Assembly (NCBI RefSeq): GCF_029873635.1
Contig: NC_080419.1
Span: forward strand, 72,335,597 to 72,399,596
DNA length: 64,000 bases
Source of the DNA: Malania oleifera
Lineage: Eukaryota; Streptophyta; Magnoliopsida; Santalales; Ximeniaceae
Reading direction: 5' to 3'
Below, one piece after another: positions 49,722-60,959 of the stretch (the first letter of the stretch is position 1; each line of letters starts with the position of its first letter). The notes beneath the pieces were generated by a model. That model made no database searches, was not told the DNA's origin, and worked only from the letters and a program-made list of their open reading frames with translations. Position numbers and translations under genes: made by a program.

Positions 49722-50677
49722 AATTTGCAGGGGATGATGGTTGCTCTCGGGTGTTCTCAGCAGAGGCCACGGCTGCTGGTTTGCTGTCCTGTGATGGCCC
49801 TCAGCTGGTGGTTGTTCTGGTGCTCTTAGAGAAGCTGCGCAGCAGGATAGAAGGCCGCTGTGTGGAGCTGCTGTGATGGAGCTGGTGGCCGCTACTGGAG
49901 AGGGTGGAAGCTGTTGTTGCTGCGATAAGGGCTGCCTGCGTTAGTGTGCTTGGCCATGGCTGCTGCAGAGGGCTGGACAGAGTTGAAAACAGAGAGAGAG
50001 TGAGAGAGTGAATACCGAGGGAGAGATTGAGGGAGAGAAGAGAAGAACTAAGGGAGAGATAAGAAAAGCTGAGGGAGAGATCAGAGAGGCAGCAAGGAGC
50101 AGAGAATTGAAAATAACAAAAAAAAAAAAAAAACTAAAGAAGAAGAAGAAGAAGAAGAAGAAGAAGAAGGAGAAGGAGAAGAGGAGAATGGGGAGCCCCC
50201 CGTGGGCTGCTCTGTGTGGAGAAGAAAAAGGGGAATAAAAAGGGGCAATTGGGTGCCCTAGGATCCGTGAAGCCACGACCCAACCCATTCGGAAAGGATT
50301 GACTCGTATTGTTATATTTTTTCCATGTTTTTCATTCTATGTTCATCAAATCTGACTCTTTTGGAGCCTGTATCTCACAAAAATCAAAACACAAAAGTTG
50401 TAGATAATCATTTCCTATTTCTCTAGAAATTTGAATCGTCATAATCAGAGCTCAAACGGAAAATTTATTCATGAAATACGAACAGGTGTCGGTTTTGGTT
50501 CCTAGGAATTTTCCTGCGACAAAAAATTACCAAAACTTCATAAATAGTGCAATAAAGTTCAAGAATGATGATTTTGGCACTTTATTAAAATATTGGACAA
50601 TTTTAGATATTTAATTAAAAATATAAATCGTAAAGCTCGGGTTAAACATCCAATTACGCAGTTTCGGCGCGTAATCA
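48842..50677 (-). mobile_element. 5' LTR of the gag-only element
   Basis: 1836 bp, aligned with 43667-45450 over its length. It is longer mainly through an expanded (AAT)n run (49421-49482) and a (GA)n run (49680-49716). Its inner end reads AAACTCACTC where the other LTR reads TGACTCACTC, so the terminal dinucleotide has changed here. Confidence 0.85.
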
Positions 50678-50682
50678 TGACA
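50678..50682. repeat. Target-site duplication, right copy (TGACA)
   Basis: Identical to 43662-43666. Host gag resumes in frame right after it. Confidence 0.9.
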
Positions 50683-51440
50683 CAAGTTCAAGTGAAACGG
50701 AAAACGAGTCAAACGGGTAAGAGATGGCTAACATGTGCTTCATGGCACATGATGAAGAGGTAAATGTTTACTACTCCTCATCGGAAGAATCTAGTAGTGA
50801 ATCATGTGATGAATCTTGTGATAGCATGCCCTCCTACAAAGAACTTCAAGCCGACTTGTTTGCTCTACATAAAAGATTTATCAAAGTTTCAAAAATAAAT
50901 ATAACTTTGAAAGAACAAAATGAAAATCTAATTAAACAACTTGAATCCTCTAAATCTATTGAAAAAGAGAAAGAATCACAAATTGAAAATCTAAAAGAGA
51001 AGATAATTGATATGTCACAAGAAATAGTAAAAATACAAGTATATGATCAAAGTAAGAAGAATTTAGAAACAATTGATCTTAAGAAGACACTTGAGGATAA
51101 AGAGAAAATTATCTACAACTTCACAAAAGGAATGATTGGACAACAAAGAATGCATGGAAATAGAGAAGGAATCAGGTATAATGGAATAACAAATAAAAGA
51201 AAGAAGAAATTGTTCATGGGGTACTTTGTGAAAGAAGTAAAACACTATGCTAGTACTTCTTCAACTAATGTACATGAACATACCACTTGCTACATGTGCA
51301 AGAACAAAGGACATATCATGTTTAACTACCCTCGTAAAAAGAAGTATGTTAAAGTTAAAAATGAATGGAAAGAAAATAATAGAACTAGAAATAATTTAAA
51401 GAAAATTAAGAAAGTTTGGATTCCAAAACTAACATCTTAA
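50683..51440 (+). pseudogene. Sirevirus gag, part 2
   Basis: It continues the host gag in frame across the insertion (T-S-S-S-E-T-E-N-E-S-N, one TAA, then MANMCFMAHDEEVNVYYSS). A Ser/Glu-rich stretch leads into a roughly 90-residue coiled-coil (KEQNENLIKQLESSKSIEKE). A second zinc-knuckle-like motif CYMCKNKGHIMFNY follows, whose last Cys is Tyr, then a basic tail with KVWIPKL. The frame 50724-51440 is open for 238 codons. The missing Cys suggests decay. Confidence 0.85.
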
Positions 51441-51459
51441 ATCTTTCATTGTAGGTATG

Positions 51460-53926
51460 CTTTAGGACAACATCATCAAAGGAAAAGTGGTATTTGGACA
51501 GCGGGTGTTCAAGACACATGATCGGAGATAGAACCAAGTTCACCACATTAACTCAAAAAGATAGGGGATACGTAACCTTCAGTGACAATGCCAAAGGTAA
51601 AATTGTTGGAATTGGTAAAATAGGTAAAGAACCCTCTTTAACTATTGATGATGTGTTGTTAATAGATGGTCTAAAACATAATCTCTTGAGTATTAGTTAA
51701 CTTAGTGATAAAGGGTTTGAAATTATCTTTAAGAAAGACAAGTGTATAATACAAAACCCTAAGATTAATGAAATTATATTCACAACACATAGAACAAATA
51801 ATGTGTATTACATAAAACTTGATAATTTAATATCATAAGATGTAACTTGCTTAGCTGCCCTAAATGAAAATAGATGGCTTTGGCATAGAAGATTAGGTCA
51901 TACTAGCATGGGCATTCTATCTAAACTATCAAATAAAAATTTAGTAAAAGGCTTACCAAATACTAAGTTTATCAAAGGTAAAATTTGTGATGTTTGCCAA
52001 CTAGGAAAACAAGTCAAGACAAGTTTTAAAAAGAAGAAACATATATCAACTAGTAGACCCTTAGAACTCATGCACTTAGACTTGTTTGGACCTACTATAA
52101 CTCAAAACTTAGGTGGAAAACAATATGCTTTTGTAATTGTTGATGACTATTCTAGATATACATGGGTATTGTTTTTAGCCAACAAAAAGGAAGCTTGTGA
52201 TATGTTGATAACTCTTTGCAAGAAACTTCAAAATAAGAAAGGGTATAAAGTCACTAACTTTAGGAGTGATCAAGGTAGATAATTTAAAAATAATGATATT
52301 CAAAAATTTTGTAATGATCATAGCATAAATTATAATTTCTCAGCACCTAAAAGTCCATAACAAAATGGAATTGTGGAAAGGAAAAATAGAACCCTTCAAG
52401 AAATGGCTACAACTATGTTAAATGAAAACAATTTACCTAAGTATTTTTGGGTTGAAGTTGTAAATACAGTTTGTTATGTAATAAATAGGGTATCTATTAG
52501 ATCAAATTTAAATAAAACACCATATGAATTATGGAAAGGGAGAAGGCCTAACATAGCTTACTTCCACGTATTTGGGTGTAAATGTTTTGTTTTAAATAAC
52601 AAAAATGACTTAGGGAAATTTGATGCCAAATCAGATGAAGGAACTTTCTTAGGATATTGTACAAATAGTTCATAGGATCTATAATAAAAGAATACTTACT
52701 ATTGTAGAATCAATGCATGTAACTTTTGATGAATCGAATCCCTTTGTAAATGACATCAAGAACGATGAAAATAAAGATATCTCACAAAAGGTGGAAAATC
52801 TTGAAATTAAGGAAGACAAAGAAGAAAACAATCAAGAAACTTCAAAAGAAAAACCCACAGAAAATCAAGAATTACCAAAAGAATGGAAATACATAAGAAA
52901 CCATCCTCAAGATCAAATTATTGGAGAACCTTCAAAAGGAATAACCACTAGATCATCATTAAAGAATATATGCAACCATCATGCTTTCCTATCTTAAGAT
53001 GAACCAAAAAATGTAGGAGAAGCATTAAATAATGATTCATGGATTATGGCTATGCAAGAAGAGCTTAATCAATTTGAAAGAAGTCAAGTATAAAAATTAT
53101 TTCCCAAACCTAAAGATCATTCAATCATAGGAACTAAATGGGTCTTTAGAAATAAGAAAGATGAAAATGGGATAGTGGTTAGAAACAAGGCTAGGCTAGT
53201 AGCTCAAGGATACAATCAAGAAGAAGATATTGACTATGATGAAACCTTTGCCCCCGTAATAAGAATGGAAGCAATTAGAATGCTCCTAGTCTATGCAGCC
53301 CATAAGGAATTCAAACTATATCAAATGGATGTAAAGAGTGCTTTCTTAAATGGGTATATAAATGAAGAGGTTTATGTAAAAACCACTAGTTTTGAAGATC
53401 TAAAACATCCCAATCACGTATTTAGATTAACTAAAACCTTGTATGGTTTAAAACAAACTCCTAGAGCTTGGTATGAGAGACTAAGTAAATTTTTACTCAA
53501 AAATGATTTTTCAAGAGGAATGGTAGACAACACACTTTTTATAAAAACCAAAAACAAAGACATGCTAATAGTTCAAATATATGTTGATGATATCATATTT
53601 GGTGCTACAAGTGAAGAACTATGTAAAGATTTTGCCACATGTATGCAAAAAGAGTTTAAAATGAGTATGATGGGAGAGTTAAATTATTTCCTAGGGTTAC
53701 AAATCAAACAAGCCAAAAATGGAATATTCATAAATCAAACTAAATATATTAAAGATATGCTTAAAAAGTTTGATATGAAAGAAAGTAAACTCATTGGAAT
53801 ACCTATGACTACCTCAACAAGCCTTGATAAAGATGAAAAGGGAAAACCAGTAGACATAAAACATTATCGAGGAATGATAGGTAGTTTACTATATTTAACA
53901 TCTAGTAGACTCGATATCATATTTAG
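51460..53926 (+). pseudogene. Sirevirus pol: protease, integrase and reverse transcriptase
   Basis: Protease: WYLDSGCSRHMIGD (near 51490). GAG-pre-integrase: RLGHTSMGILSKLS and C..C..GKQ (51890-52010). Integrase core: first Asp in MHLDLFGP, second in FRSDQGR, Glu in NGIVERKNRT (52080-52390). [47 protein letters not shown] and the polymerase motif YVDD (53580). The gene is cut at 53926 by a solo LTR. Stops occur near 51700, 51838, 52281, 52360 and 53092, with a frameshift between 52675 and 52713. The order protease-integrase-RT proves Ty1/copia. Confidence 0.92.
53922..53926. repeat. Target-site duplication, left copy (TTTAG)
   Basis: TTTAG matches 56298-56302 and frames the solo LTR. Confidence 0.85.
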
Positions 53927-55286
53927 TGTTGACTCTACGAGTCCAATCTGATTTTGATAATGACAAATCACTTCGTATTTGATCCGTGCGTTGAGTTTGT
54001 GAACAAGAACCATATTAAGCATGCACAGAAGGATAACGAGTCATGAAAGCCTTAAAGTAAAGCACACATATCTTGGCAAGATCCATGGAACTCAAAGAGT
54101 ATAAGAATCAAGATGCAAGCGGCAAAGTTCAAGCATATCTTGGGAATGGGTACTTAGACCTCATGTATTTACATTTTTGTATGATTTAATTTGAGACTCA
54201 ACATAACTTAGAATGACTTTAGGATTCATGCATTTCACGTATATCATTAGGGGACTTTCATGAACTTGGGAAAACTTTTAAAATCATGAAAAATATGTTT
54301 TATAAAAGACCCAAGAAGGAGAGCAAAACAGAATTTTAAATTAGGAAAGAAAAATTAAAAAATTGGGGACTTCGGTTGACAGAACTTTAAGTTTGTTTGA
54401 CTAAAGAATTTCCTTAGACGTTTGAAGAATAAGCTTGGTCGTCTGAAGATTTATTTGGGAAAAATAGAAACTGGCAGAAGCATTTCGGTCATCTGAACTT
54501 GACACTTCGGTCATCTGAACTTGACTTCGATCGTCTAACCCTGTGTCCAGGCTATTTTTTCAAAGGATAAAAATGACTTTGGTCATCTGGGCCCTTGGCC
54601 TCAGTCGTCTGAACTTGCAAGAAAGATTAAAAATTTAATTTTTATTGAGCAAACACGCGAGATATCTTTTGATCCAATGGTTGAGATCAATTCTAATAGT
54701 AAGACACTATATATACTGAATATCTAAACCCTATTACGAAAAAAAATGAATAGAGAAGAGAAGAGAACTTTGATTTGAAAGAGAATTGAGAAAGTTGAGC
54801 ATATTGATACATGATTGCCTGCACTCTAGCCTATATACATCAAGCTTAGGCAAATCAACTAAGAATATCTAAGGGAACTCATTTACTCATCTTGTTTTCA
54901 TTCTAATATTGAGGTTTGGTAAATCAATCTTCTCGTTAAGAGTTATTTTCATAGAGTTTCATCATTTAAACTGATTTGCTGATTGATATTCATTCTTCAA
55001 AGAGTTTGGTATTACAAAATCTATTTTTGATTAAGTGTGAAGAGTTTGATCTTGAGTGTGCTTATATTTATATATTAAAATCATTTTTGATAAGATTATC
55101 ACTTGAGAAAAGTTGTTGTCATTGATTAAATCTTTTTGAGTCAAGTGAGTTTTTTTTTTATTCAAAGACTTGATACTTTTCATATTGCAAAACGACTTGT
55201 TTGAATATCCATAGTGTTTATACCAATATATTATCAAAGGATATTTTCTGAAACTTAATATTCAGTGTTTGATCTTTGAATTACAT

Positions 55287-55320
<34 letters not shown>

Positions 55321-56297
55321 CATATTACAAAGATCAGGTTGTGAGTGACTATTTGAAAGAAAGCTTTACGTTTTTAGATTGATAAATATTCAAGATAAAG
55401 GCTTTGATAAATTCACACTAGATGTTTGTGTATTTTTGCAAAGTGAACTAAGAACCCTATATATATATTTGCATATTACAAAGATCAAGTTGTGAGTGAC
55501 TATTTGAAAGAAAGCTTTATGTTTTTAGATTGATAAATATTCAAGATAAAGGCTTTGATAAATTCACACTAGATGTTTGTGTATTTTTGCAAAGTGAACT
55601 AAGAACCCTAATATTCTCCAAAGCGTTTTAAATCTATCATTACTTGGGAGTTTTTGTTGAAAAGGTTTTGGTGTGTTGAAGCGTATCATACATAAACGAT
55701 TGTATCGTTTCATACATTCTGAGCTTCAAGTTATATCATATGTTGATGTATTAGGAATTTGAATTGTACTCACGAGCTTTTTGTTTGGAAGCATTTCTTA
55801 GTATTTTTACAGATTCTATTGTATTCACAGTTCGATGTGTGAACCAAGGTTGAGGAGAGAGTTGTATCTCTGGTAAGTAGCGGAGTAGGAGGGAGATGTA
55901 CCTCTTGTAAGTAGTAGATTGTAATGGAAGTCCCGTCCCAATTTAAGGAGTAGGGATTTTAGTGAAATCCTTGAATGGTTGCTCAAGGCGAGGATGTAAG
56001 CCGAGTTGGCCGAACCTCGTAAAAACTGCGTTTGTCTTCTCTCTTCCCTTTACTCTTTACTCTTTACTTTCAACACTACATTTAAACTGTTCGTATTGCA
56101 TGTGTAGGTTGAATAACATTGCACACAATTAATTGGGTAATAAAAACTTATTGGTAAATTGAATTTGTTTTTGTTATAAATCCCTAAGATTGATTTGCTA
56201 AATATACAAGTTGGGATTAAGTATAGTAAATAGATTCGAAGGATTTTAAAATACCCAATTCACCCCCCCTCCTCTTGGGATTACACCTAATTCAACA
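53927..56297 (+). mobile_element. Sirevirus solo LTR inserted in RT
   Basis: 2371 bp, TGTTGACTCTACGAG ... AATTCAACA, with the conserved U5 block AAGGCGAGGATGTAAGCCG ... GAACCTCGTAAAA (55986-56027) and CACCCCCCCTCCTCTTGGG end (56261). Both sides carry TTTAG. No internal region, PBS or PPT is present, so it is a solo LTR left by recombination. A cluster of TTCGGTCATCTGAAC-like motifs (54360-54615) precedes a TATA-like TATATATA (54709-54716). It contains a 151-bp tandem duplication. Confidence 0.87.
55317..55618. repeat. 151-bp tandem duplication in the solo LTR
   Basis: 55317-55467 is repeated at 55468-55618 with only a few differences (for example GATCAGGTT versus GATCAAGTT). It lies downstream of the (AT)n tract at 55290-55315, probably in the transcribed leader. 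Confidence 0.92.
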
Positions 56298-56302
56298 TTT
56301 AG
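56298..56302. repeat. Target-site duplication, right copy (TTTAG)
   Basis: Identical to 53922-53926. The host RT/RNase H frame resumes here without a shift. Confidence 0.85.
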
Positions 56303-56909
56303 TATATGCATGTACGCTAGATTTTAATCAGCACCTAAGGAATCTCATCAAGTTGTAGTCAAAAGAATTCTAAGATACTTAATAGGAACCTTTGATCTAG
56401 GCTTGTGGTATCCAAAGGACACTGATTTTGAAATGATAAGCTATTCAAATGCGGATTATGCCAGATGCAAAATTGATAGAAAGAGTACAAGTGGCATATG
56501 TCACTTCTTAAGAAGATCATTAGTATCTTGGTTCTCAAAGAAACAAAACTCCATGGCCTTGTCAACTGTCGAGGCTAAATATATAGCAGCTGGGAGTTGT
56601 TGTGCGCAAATACTATACATGAAACAACTGTTAAAAAAATTCAATCTAGATTATCAAACAATACCAATTAAGTGTGACAACACAAGTGCGATAAACATAT
56701 CTAAAAATCCTATTTCACACTTAAGAACCAAGCATATTGACATAAGACATCATTTTCTAAGAGATCACGTTAAAAAAGAAGACATAACTCTTGAATTTAT
56801 CAATAAAAATGATCAATGCGCTGATATCTTCACTAAACCTCTCTCAGAAGATAGTATCATAAACATTGGAAGAGAGTTTGACCTATTACACAGTAGAGAA
56901 ATTGAGTAA
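56303..56909 (+). pseudogene. Sirevirus pol: RT end and RNase H
   Basis: It continues the pol frame exactly where it stopped at 53926 (SAPKESHQVVVKRILRYLIG, preceded by one TAA). RNase H follows: SYSNADYARCKIDRKSTSG, VSWFSKKQNSMALSTVEAKY, CDNTSAINISKNPISH and TKHIDIRHHFLRDHV, ending at 56909. 56403-56909 is open for 168 codons. Asn in the SYSNADYA motif replaces the usual Asp at the first catalytic position. Confidence 0.9.
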
Positions 56910-56933
56910 AAGTCAAAATTTAATAAAGATTAA

Positions 56934-57300
56934 ACAGTCAGCCGATTGATCACAGACCTAGCTGATTGACTGAACAAATGCATAAGAAGAGCATTACATT
57001 CAGCTGCATAACCCAAGACCCAGTCGATTGACTGAGCTGTTGTTTCTGAAACAGAGACTAGTCAGCCAACTAACCCTGCAGTCAGCCGACTGACTGATAG
57101 AAAAATCCTAGACTCATTTATAAAAACCCGAGTCATTCGAGTGGTCAGCCAACTAACCTAGGGTTTCTTCACACCTGTGCTCTCTTTCTTTTCCCTTCCT
57201 CAGTTCCTCTTCTTCTAAAAATCACCAAATCTTGTCTTCCATTTCCAAAATCTAACACAACCTTATCAAAACCACCTTCGTTTTTCCATAGAAAAACTCC
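56934..57300 (+). promoter_or_regulatory. LTR-like promoter region before the third ORF
   Basis: Between pol and the third ORF lie about six copies of a CAGCCGACTGAC-like motif (56937, 56968, 57012, 57061, 57080 and 57145), a TATA box (TATAAAAA, 57119-57126) and a pyrimidine-rich leader (57178-57300). The same motif array and a TATAAATA occur in the element's own LTR (59458-59800 and 59932-59939). In both places the TATA box is preceded by AATCCTA. This suggests a separate promoter for the third ORF. Inference from sequence only. Confidence 0.5.
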
Positions 57301-57303
57301 ACA

Positions 57304-58597
57304 ATGCCGAGGATCAAGTCTGTAGGAAGTAAGAAACCCTCCACCTCATCTCAACTCATTGAAGATCCTTCAATCGAGCAATGGCTTGTAGCCCCACATG
57401 CCAAAAGCTTTTATCGAAATCATCTAAGTACGGCAGACCCAATCCTAGGTAAAGTCCTTGATGCTTCATTTTTCACATATGATTTTCCACAAATGATTTC
57501 CTTAGTTGAGGCCCTAGGATGGAAAATTTTCATTCTCTATCAAGATAAGGGACACTTCCCGAACCTTGTTAAAATTTTCTATGCAAATCTTGTTAAATAA
57601 GAAAATGGACTTTCTACCAAAGTGATGGGAAAAGCTATCTCTCTCACCTTCGAATCCCTTGCAAAAAATTTTAAAATCACCAATGGAGATTTTGAATGTC
57701 CTACTTTTGGTACTTCTTGGATTCTAGAGAAGGACTTTACTCCGGAAGAATTCCTTCCCTTGATATTGGATATCGAGCCTGTGTCTTTTGGAAATCCTCC
57801 GCTATACAAACATTTGAATCTTCAAGCTCAAATTTGCAAAAGATCATCACATATAATATACTTCCTCAAGCTAGATCACATGCCTATATCTCCTATGCAG
57901 ACTGCTATGTCCTCTGGTGCTTGCCCAAGGGTAAGAAATTAGACTTATTGAGTCTTATGCTTAAGTGGATGATATCGCGTGTAAAGGCACGACGAGTCAC
58001 CCTTCTCTATGGAGCAATCCTAAACATGCTTTTTGCTAAACTCCAAGTATCCTCCTTTTCTGATTTCTTTGTAAAACGCACCCATTATGACATTTTCAAT
58101 TCCACAACTCTCAAATTATTGGGTTATGAAAAGTATGAAGATGGATGGATTCTAAAGGGGAGTGGAGGTCAAGTACATCAACCCCTTGTTACCATTCCTC
58201 CTGCATGGTTTAATCCATTCTATCAAAAATCACCACCTTCAGCCAAAACATGCAAACAGGGCTCCAATCACTTCAAACCAACTTTTCTTCCCTTCAAGAT
58301 AATTACTCCTCACTTGATGACCGTTTTAATCGCATCGAGAAAAACTTAGCTAGTTCCTCTCATACCACTGATCCTATTGATATCAGTTTCGCTCCTGCCA
58401 GTGCTGATGGAAGTGATGACGAGGACTCCAAAAATGGAAGTGGTGATGATGATAAGGAAGACACGGAAGAAGAGCATGGTTCTGAAGAAGAAGAAGAAGA
58501 AGAAGAAGAAGAAGAAGAAGAAGAAGAAGACGACTCAGAAAAAGAAGAAGAAGGGAATGCATCAAAAGAAGAACATCATTCTGATGATAAAAACTGA
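57304..58597 (+). pseudogene. Sirevirus third ORF (putative plant transposon protein-like, acidic tail)
   Basis: About 431 codons from MPRIKSVGSKK, broken by one stop (57598) and two frameshifts (57800-57900 and near 58250). The first part (KSFYRNHLSTADPILGKV, EALGWKIFI, VKIFYANL, then WILEKDFTPEEF) resembles the domain often labelled putative plant transposon protein; this is a resemblance, not a search result. The next part (MLKWMISRVKARRVTLLYGA) is conserved-looking. The C-terminus has a Gln/Ser heptad-like stretch (MQTGLQSLQTNFSSLQDNY) and a poly-Glu run from a (GAA)n repeat (58484-58531). It occupies the position of the Sirevirus envelope-like gene, but no clear signal peptide or transmembrane segment was seen. 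Function unknown. Confidence 0.6.
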
Positions 58598-58729
58598 TGT
58601 TGTTTCTTAAAAAAACTAAAATTTGTAACTTTTTTATTGTATTTTGGCACATTGTATGACAAAACACTTAGCTTGGTTGCTTTTCTTATTTCTTATGGCT
58701 TGTTTCTTTCCCCTTTGTTTTTGAATGAT

Positions 58730-59000
58730 GTCCAAAGGGGGAGAGATTGTGAAAAGCAAAGATGTTATGATGTGTATTAAATATTTATGATTTGTATTAA
58801 ACAATGATGAGCAATGCCTTATTTGACTTTGAGCATATTGTTATCTTTGACTTTGAGCATATTGAACATTTCCACATGTTATACATATTTGATGTCACAT
58901 ATTAAAGAATGCTTATAGTAAGGGGGAGTTTGTTTGTTTTTTTTTTTTAAAGGAACCCTCATCTTTGCTCCTTGTTTGTCATCATCAAAAAGGGGGAGAT
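58730..59000 (+). other. Repeated polypurine tracts before the 3' LTR
   Basis: AAAGGGGGAGAGATTGTG (58733), AAGGGGGAGTTTG (58921) and AAAAAGGGGGAGAT (58987) lie in the 270 bp before the LTR. Only the last abuts it. The first also has the TTG that begins the LTR. 58600-58730 is otherwise featureless 3' non-coding sequence. Confidence 0.7.
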
Positions 59001-60952
59001 TGTTGGCCTAATTAGGCTTTTCAATCTTGTTTTGATAATAACAAATGAATGATATTTTAACATATGTTGTTAAGTGATTTTATTTCAAGATTACATAAAA
59101 CTACACTAATGTTTTTCATGGAAGCAAGATGGAAATCAAAGCTAAGTCAAGTGAAAGCATCTCCGAGTATTGAAGCAATAAAAGAAAAATGAAAAAGCTT
59201 AAAGGCTAAGTGGGACTCGAAGCCAAGATGAACCTCAAGAGACTTGAAGACTTGTACTTAAAAAGTCATATTCAGTAAAGTTGTTTGTAAGTACTTCAAA
59301 TCAAATATAATTTAGAAATATGAAACTCATTAGAGTGCAAAGACTTAGACACTAGTTTTTGAAAACCCTGGAAAATGATTTTATAAAGTGACATTTGAGT
59401 CTTTTAAATTAAAAGGGTTTACAAATTAAAATTGGAAGTTTTTGGAAAACGAAAGGACTGGTCAGCTGACTGACCAGAACACCCTAGAATGGCTCAGCCC
59501 AATGACACAAGCTATATATTGGAAACCTGCCCAACCGACTAACCATTATGAACTAGGATCAGTCAGTAGACTGACAAGAATGCAACAGTTAAATAAACTG
59601 CCCAGCCGACTGACAAAATGAACTAACCTTACTTAGCCGACTAACAATGTCCAGCCGATTGACACTTTTTGAACGTGGTTCAGTCAGCCGACTGACAATT
59701 TACTGAATTTAATTTCTGTCAGACAAAAGGGTCTCAGCCGCCTGTCCAGGCAACTGACCTTGTGAAATACACTACCAAGTCGCCTTTCCAGTCGACTAAC
59801 TCCACAGGATTTCAAATTTTTAAACTTCAACGGGAAAATTTTAAAAATTAGTTTTTCAATTATGAATGTTATAAAAACTTGCTGGACACTCCACGTAACT
59901 TGGGGAATAGGGAAACTAATCCTAAAAAGCCTATAAATACTCCTTTAATCCCAAGAAATTAATTACCAAGTAATCACACAACATTCTTGCATTCATGCTT
60001 TCAATCTCTCTCAAAGATCTCTATTGCTCAAACTCCATCTAGGAGATAACTTCTGAAATTGCTGCTGAATCTTCAACCTACGGTTCTAACACTGAGTTTT
60101 CTCAATCACTAAAATAACCCTTGGTGATCTCTATACTTGAGCTTCATATATTCTATATTATTATTTGATTGAAGTATGTTCTGTGCTCTAACTTGTACAA
60201 CTCTGCTCTGTTTTGAGAGTTTCATTGTACTCAGATTCTTGTAGCCTTCTCGTTGTATTTTGACGGTTCAAAGCTGATTTGGATCGTTGTACCAAGCGTG
60301 GGTTGATCGCTTGGAGAGGTTTCTCTTCCTGAAAAAGAGGAAATATTGTAAAAGGCTTGCTCCCCCCCCCCCCCGGAAAGGAGCATAGATAGTGGAATCC
60401 TTTGGTGGAATTGACCAAAGGCGAGGATGTAGGCTAGGGATAAGCCGAACCTCGTAAAACTTGGTATTCTTCTCAACCCTACTCTCTTTAATTTCTACAC
60501 CATATATATTCTTGTGTATGCTAAGTGCAGGTTGCAGGGCTTAAACACTAAATTCAAAGAAGACTCTTGATTTTAGAAAGTACTTTTTTAATTAACCTTT
60601 TGCGGAAACCCACAAGGGAGTACGTTGGTTAATTTTCGGAAATCTTGGTTAAGAGAGCGCATTACAAATCAAAATCAAAACAAGGCTTGCATTTAAATTA
60701 CAGGGCTAATTACAAAAGCTAATAGCAATTCAAAGAGTTGCAACTTCTTGGTTATTTTGGTTGTTGGTATTGTGTGATTGGATTGTTTAAGTTTTCAGCA
60801 AATTGTTGTGTGTTTTGGTTTTTCTTTATAATTGATTAATTTACTTAAGTTTTATTTTGAGTACTAAACAAGCAAGTAAAAGAATTCAAAAATAACTTAA
60901 AATTTTTAAATAATCAAATTCACCCCCTCTTGGGATCACTATTCTACTTTCA
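59001..60952 (+). mobile_element. 3' LTR of the large Sirevirus
   Basis: It starts TGTTGGCCTAATTAGG after the polypurine tract and ends CACCCCCTCTTGGGATC ... CTACTTTCA. About nine CAGCCGACTGAC-like motifs lie at 59458-59800, a TATA box TATAAATA at 59932-59939, the conserved GGCGAGGATGTAGGC ... GAACCTCGTAAAAC block at 60420-60459, and a C13 run at 60362-60374. Roughly 1.95 kb. The right boundary is based on the TG...CA rule, since the expected duplicate flank is missing with the 5' LTR. Confidence 0.8.
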
Positions 60953-60959
60953 AGTATGA

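Larger units (their letters stand above)
43667..50677 (-). mobile_element. Gag-only LTR retrotransposon (TR-GAG/Athila-like), complete
   Basis: A complete 7011-bp minus-strand element with LTRs at 43667-45450 and 48842-50677 and a perfect 5-bp duplication TGACA. The minus-strand LTR start is TGATTACGCG. A polypurine tract TTAGTTGGGGGGTG lies next to the 3' LTR (45451-45464). The 3.4-kb interior holds one long gag-type frame (48817 to about 47145) and no protease, RT or integrase. It must have moved using enzymes from another element. 45451-47000 is non-coding and conserved with 39440-40878. ORFs in the LTRs (for example 44451-45047) are low-complexity. Confidence 0.87.
43222..60952 (+). mobile_element. 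Large Sirevirus (Ty1/copia) element with two nested insertions
   Basis: Plus-strand element lacking its 5' LTR and gag start. Order: gag (43222-43661 and 50683-51440), protease, integrase, RT (51460-53926), RNase H (56303-56909), a spacer with promoter-like sequence (56930-57300), a third ORF (57304-58597), polypurine tracts and a 3' LTR (59001-60952). It is interrupted by a gag-only LTR element (43667-50677) and a solo LTR (53927-56297), each bounded by a perfect 5-bp duplication and each removable with the frame intact. Domain order PR-IN-RT-RH marks Ty1/copia. The long bipartite gag, multi-PPT, extra ORF and LTR end mark a Sirevirus-like lineage. Confidence 0.88.

Noticed and set aside
58250..58597. 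Acidic 115-aa ORF as an independent nuclear protein gene
   Set aside because: It is the frameshifted C-terminus of the retroelement third ORF; poly-Glu comes from a (GAA)n repeat.
57304..58597. Envelope glycoprotein call for the third ORF
   Set aside because: The position fits, but no signal peptide, transmembrane segment or fusion-type motif was visible, and the N-terminal half looks like a plant transposon-associated domain.
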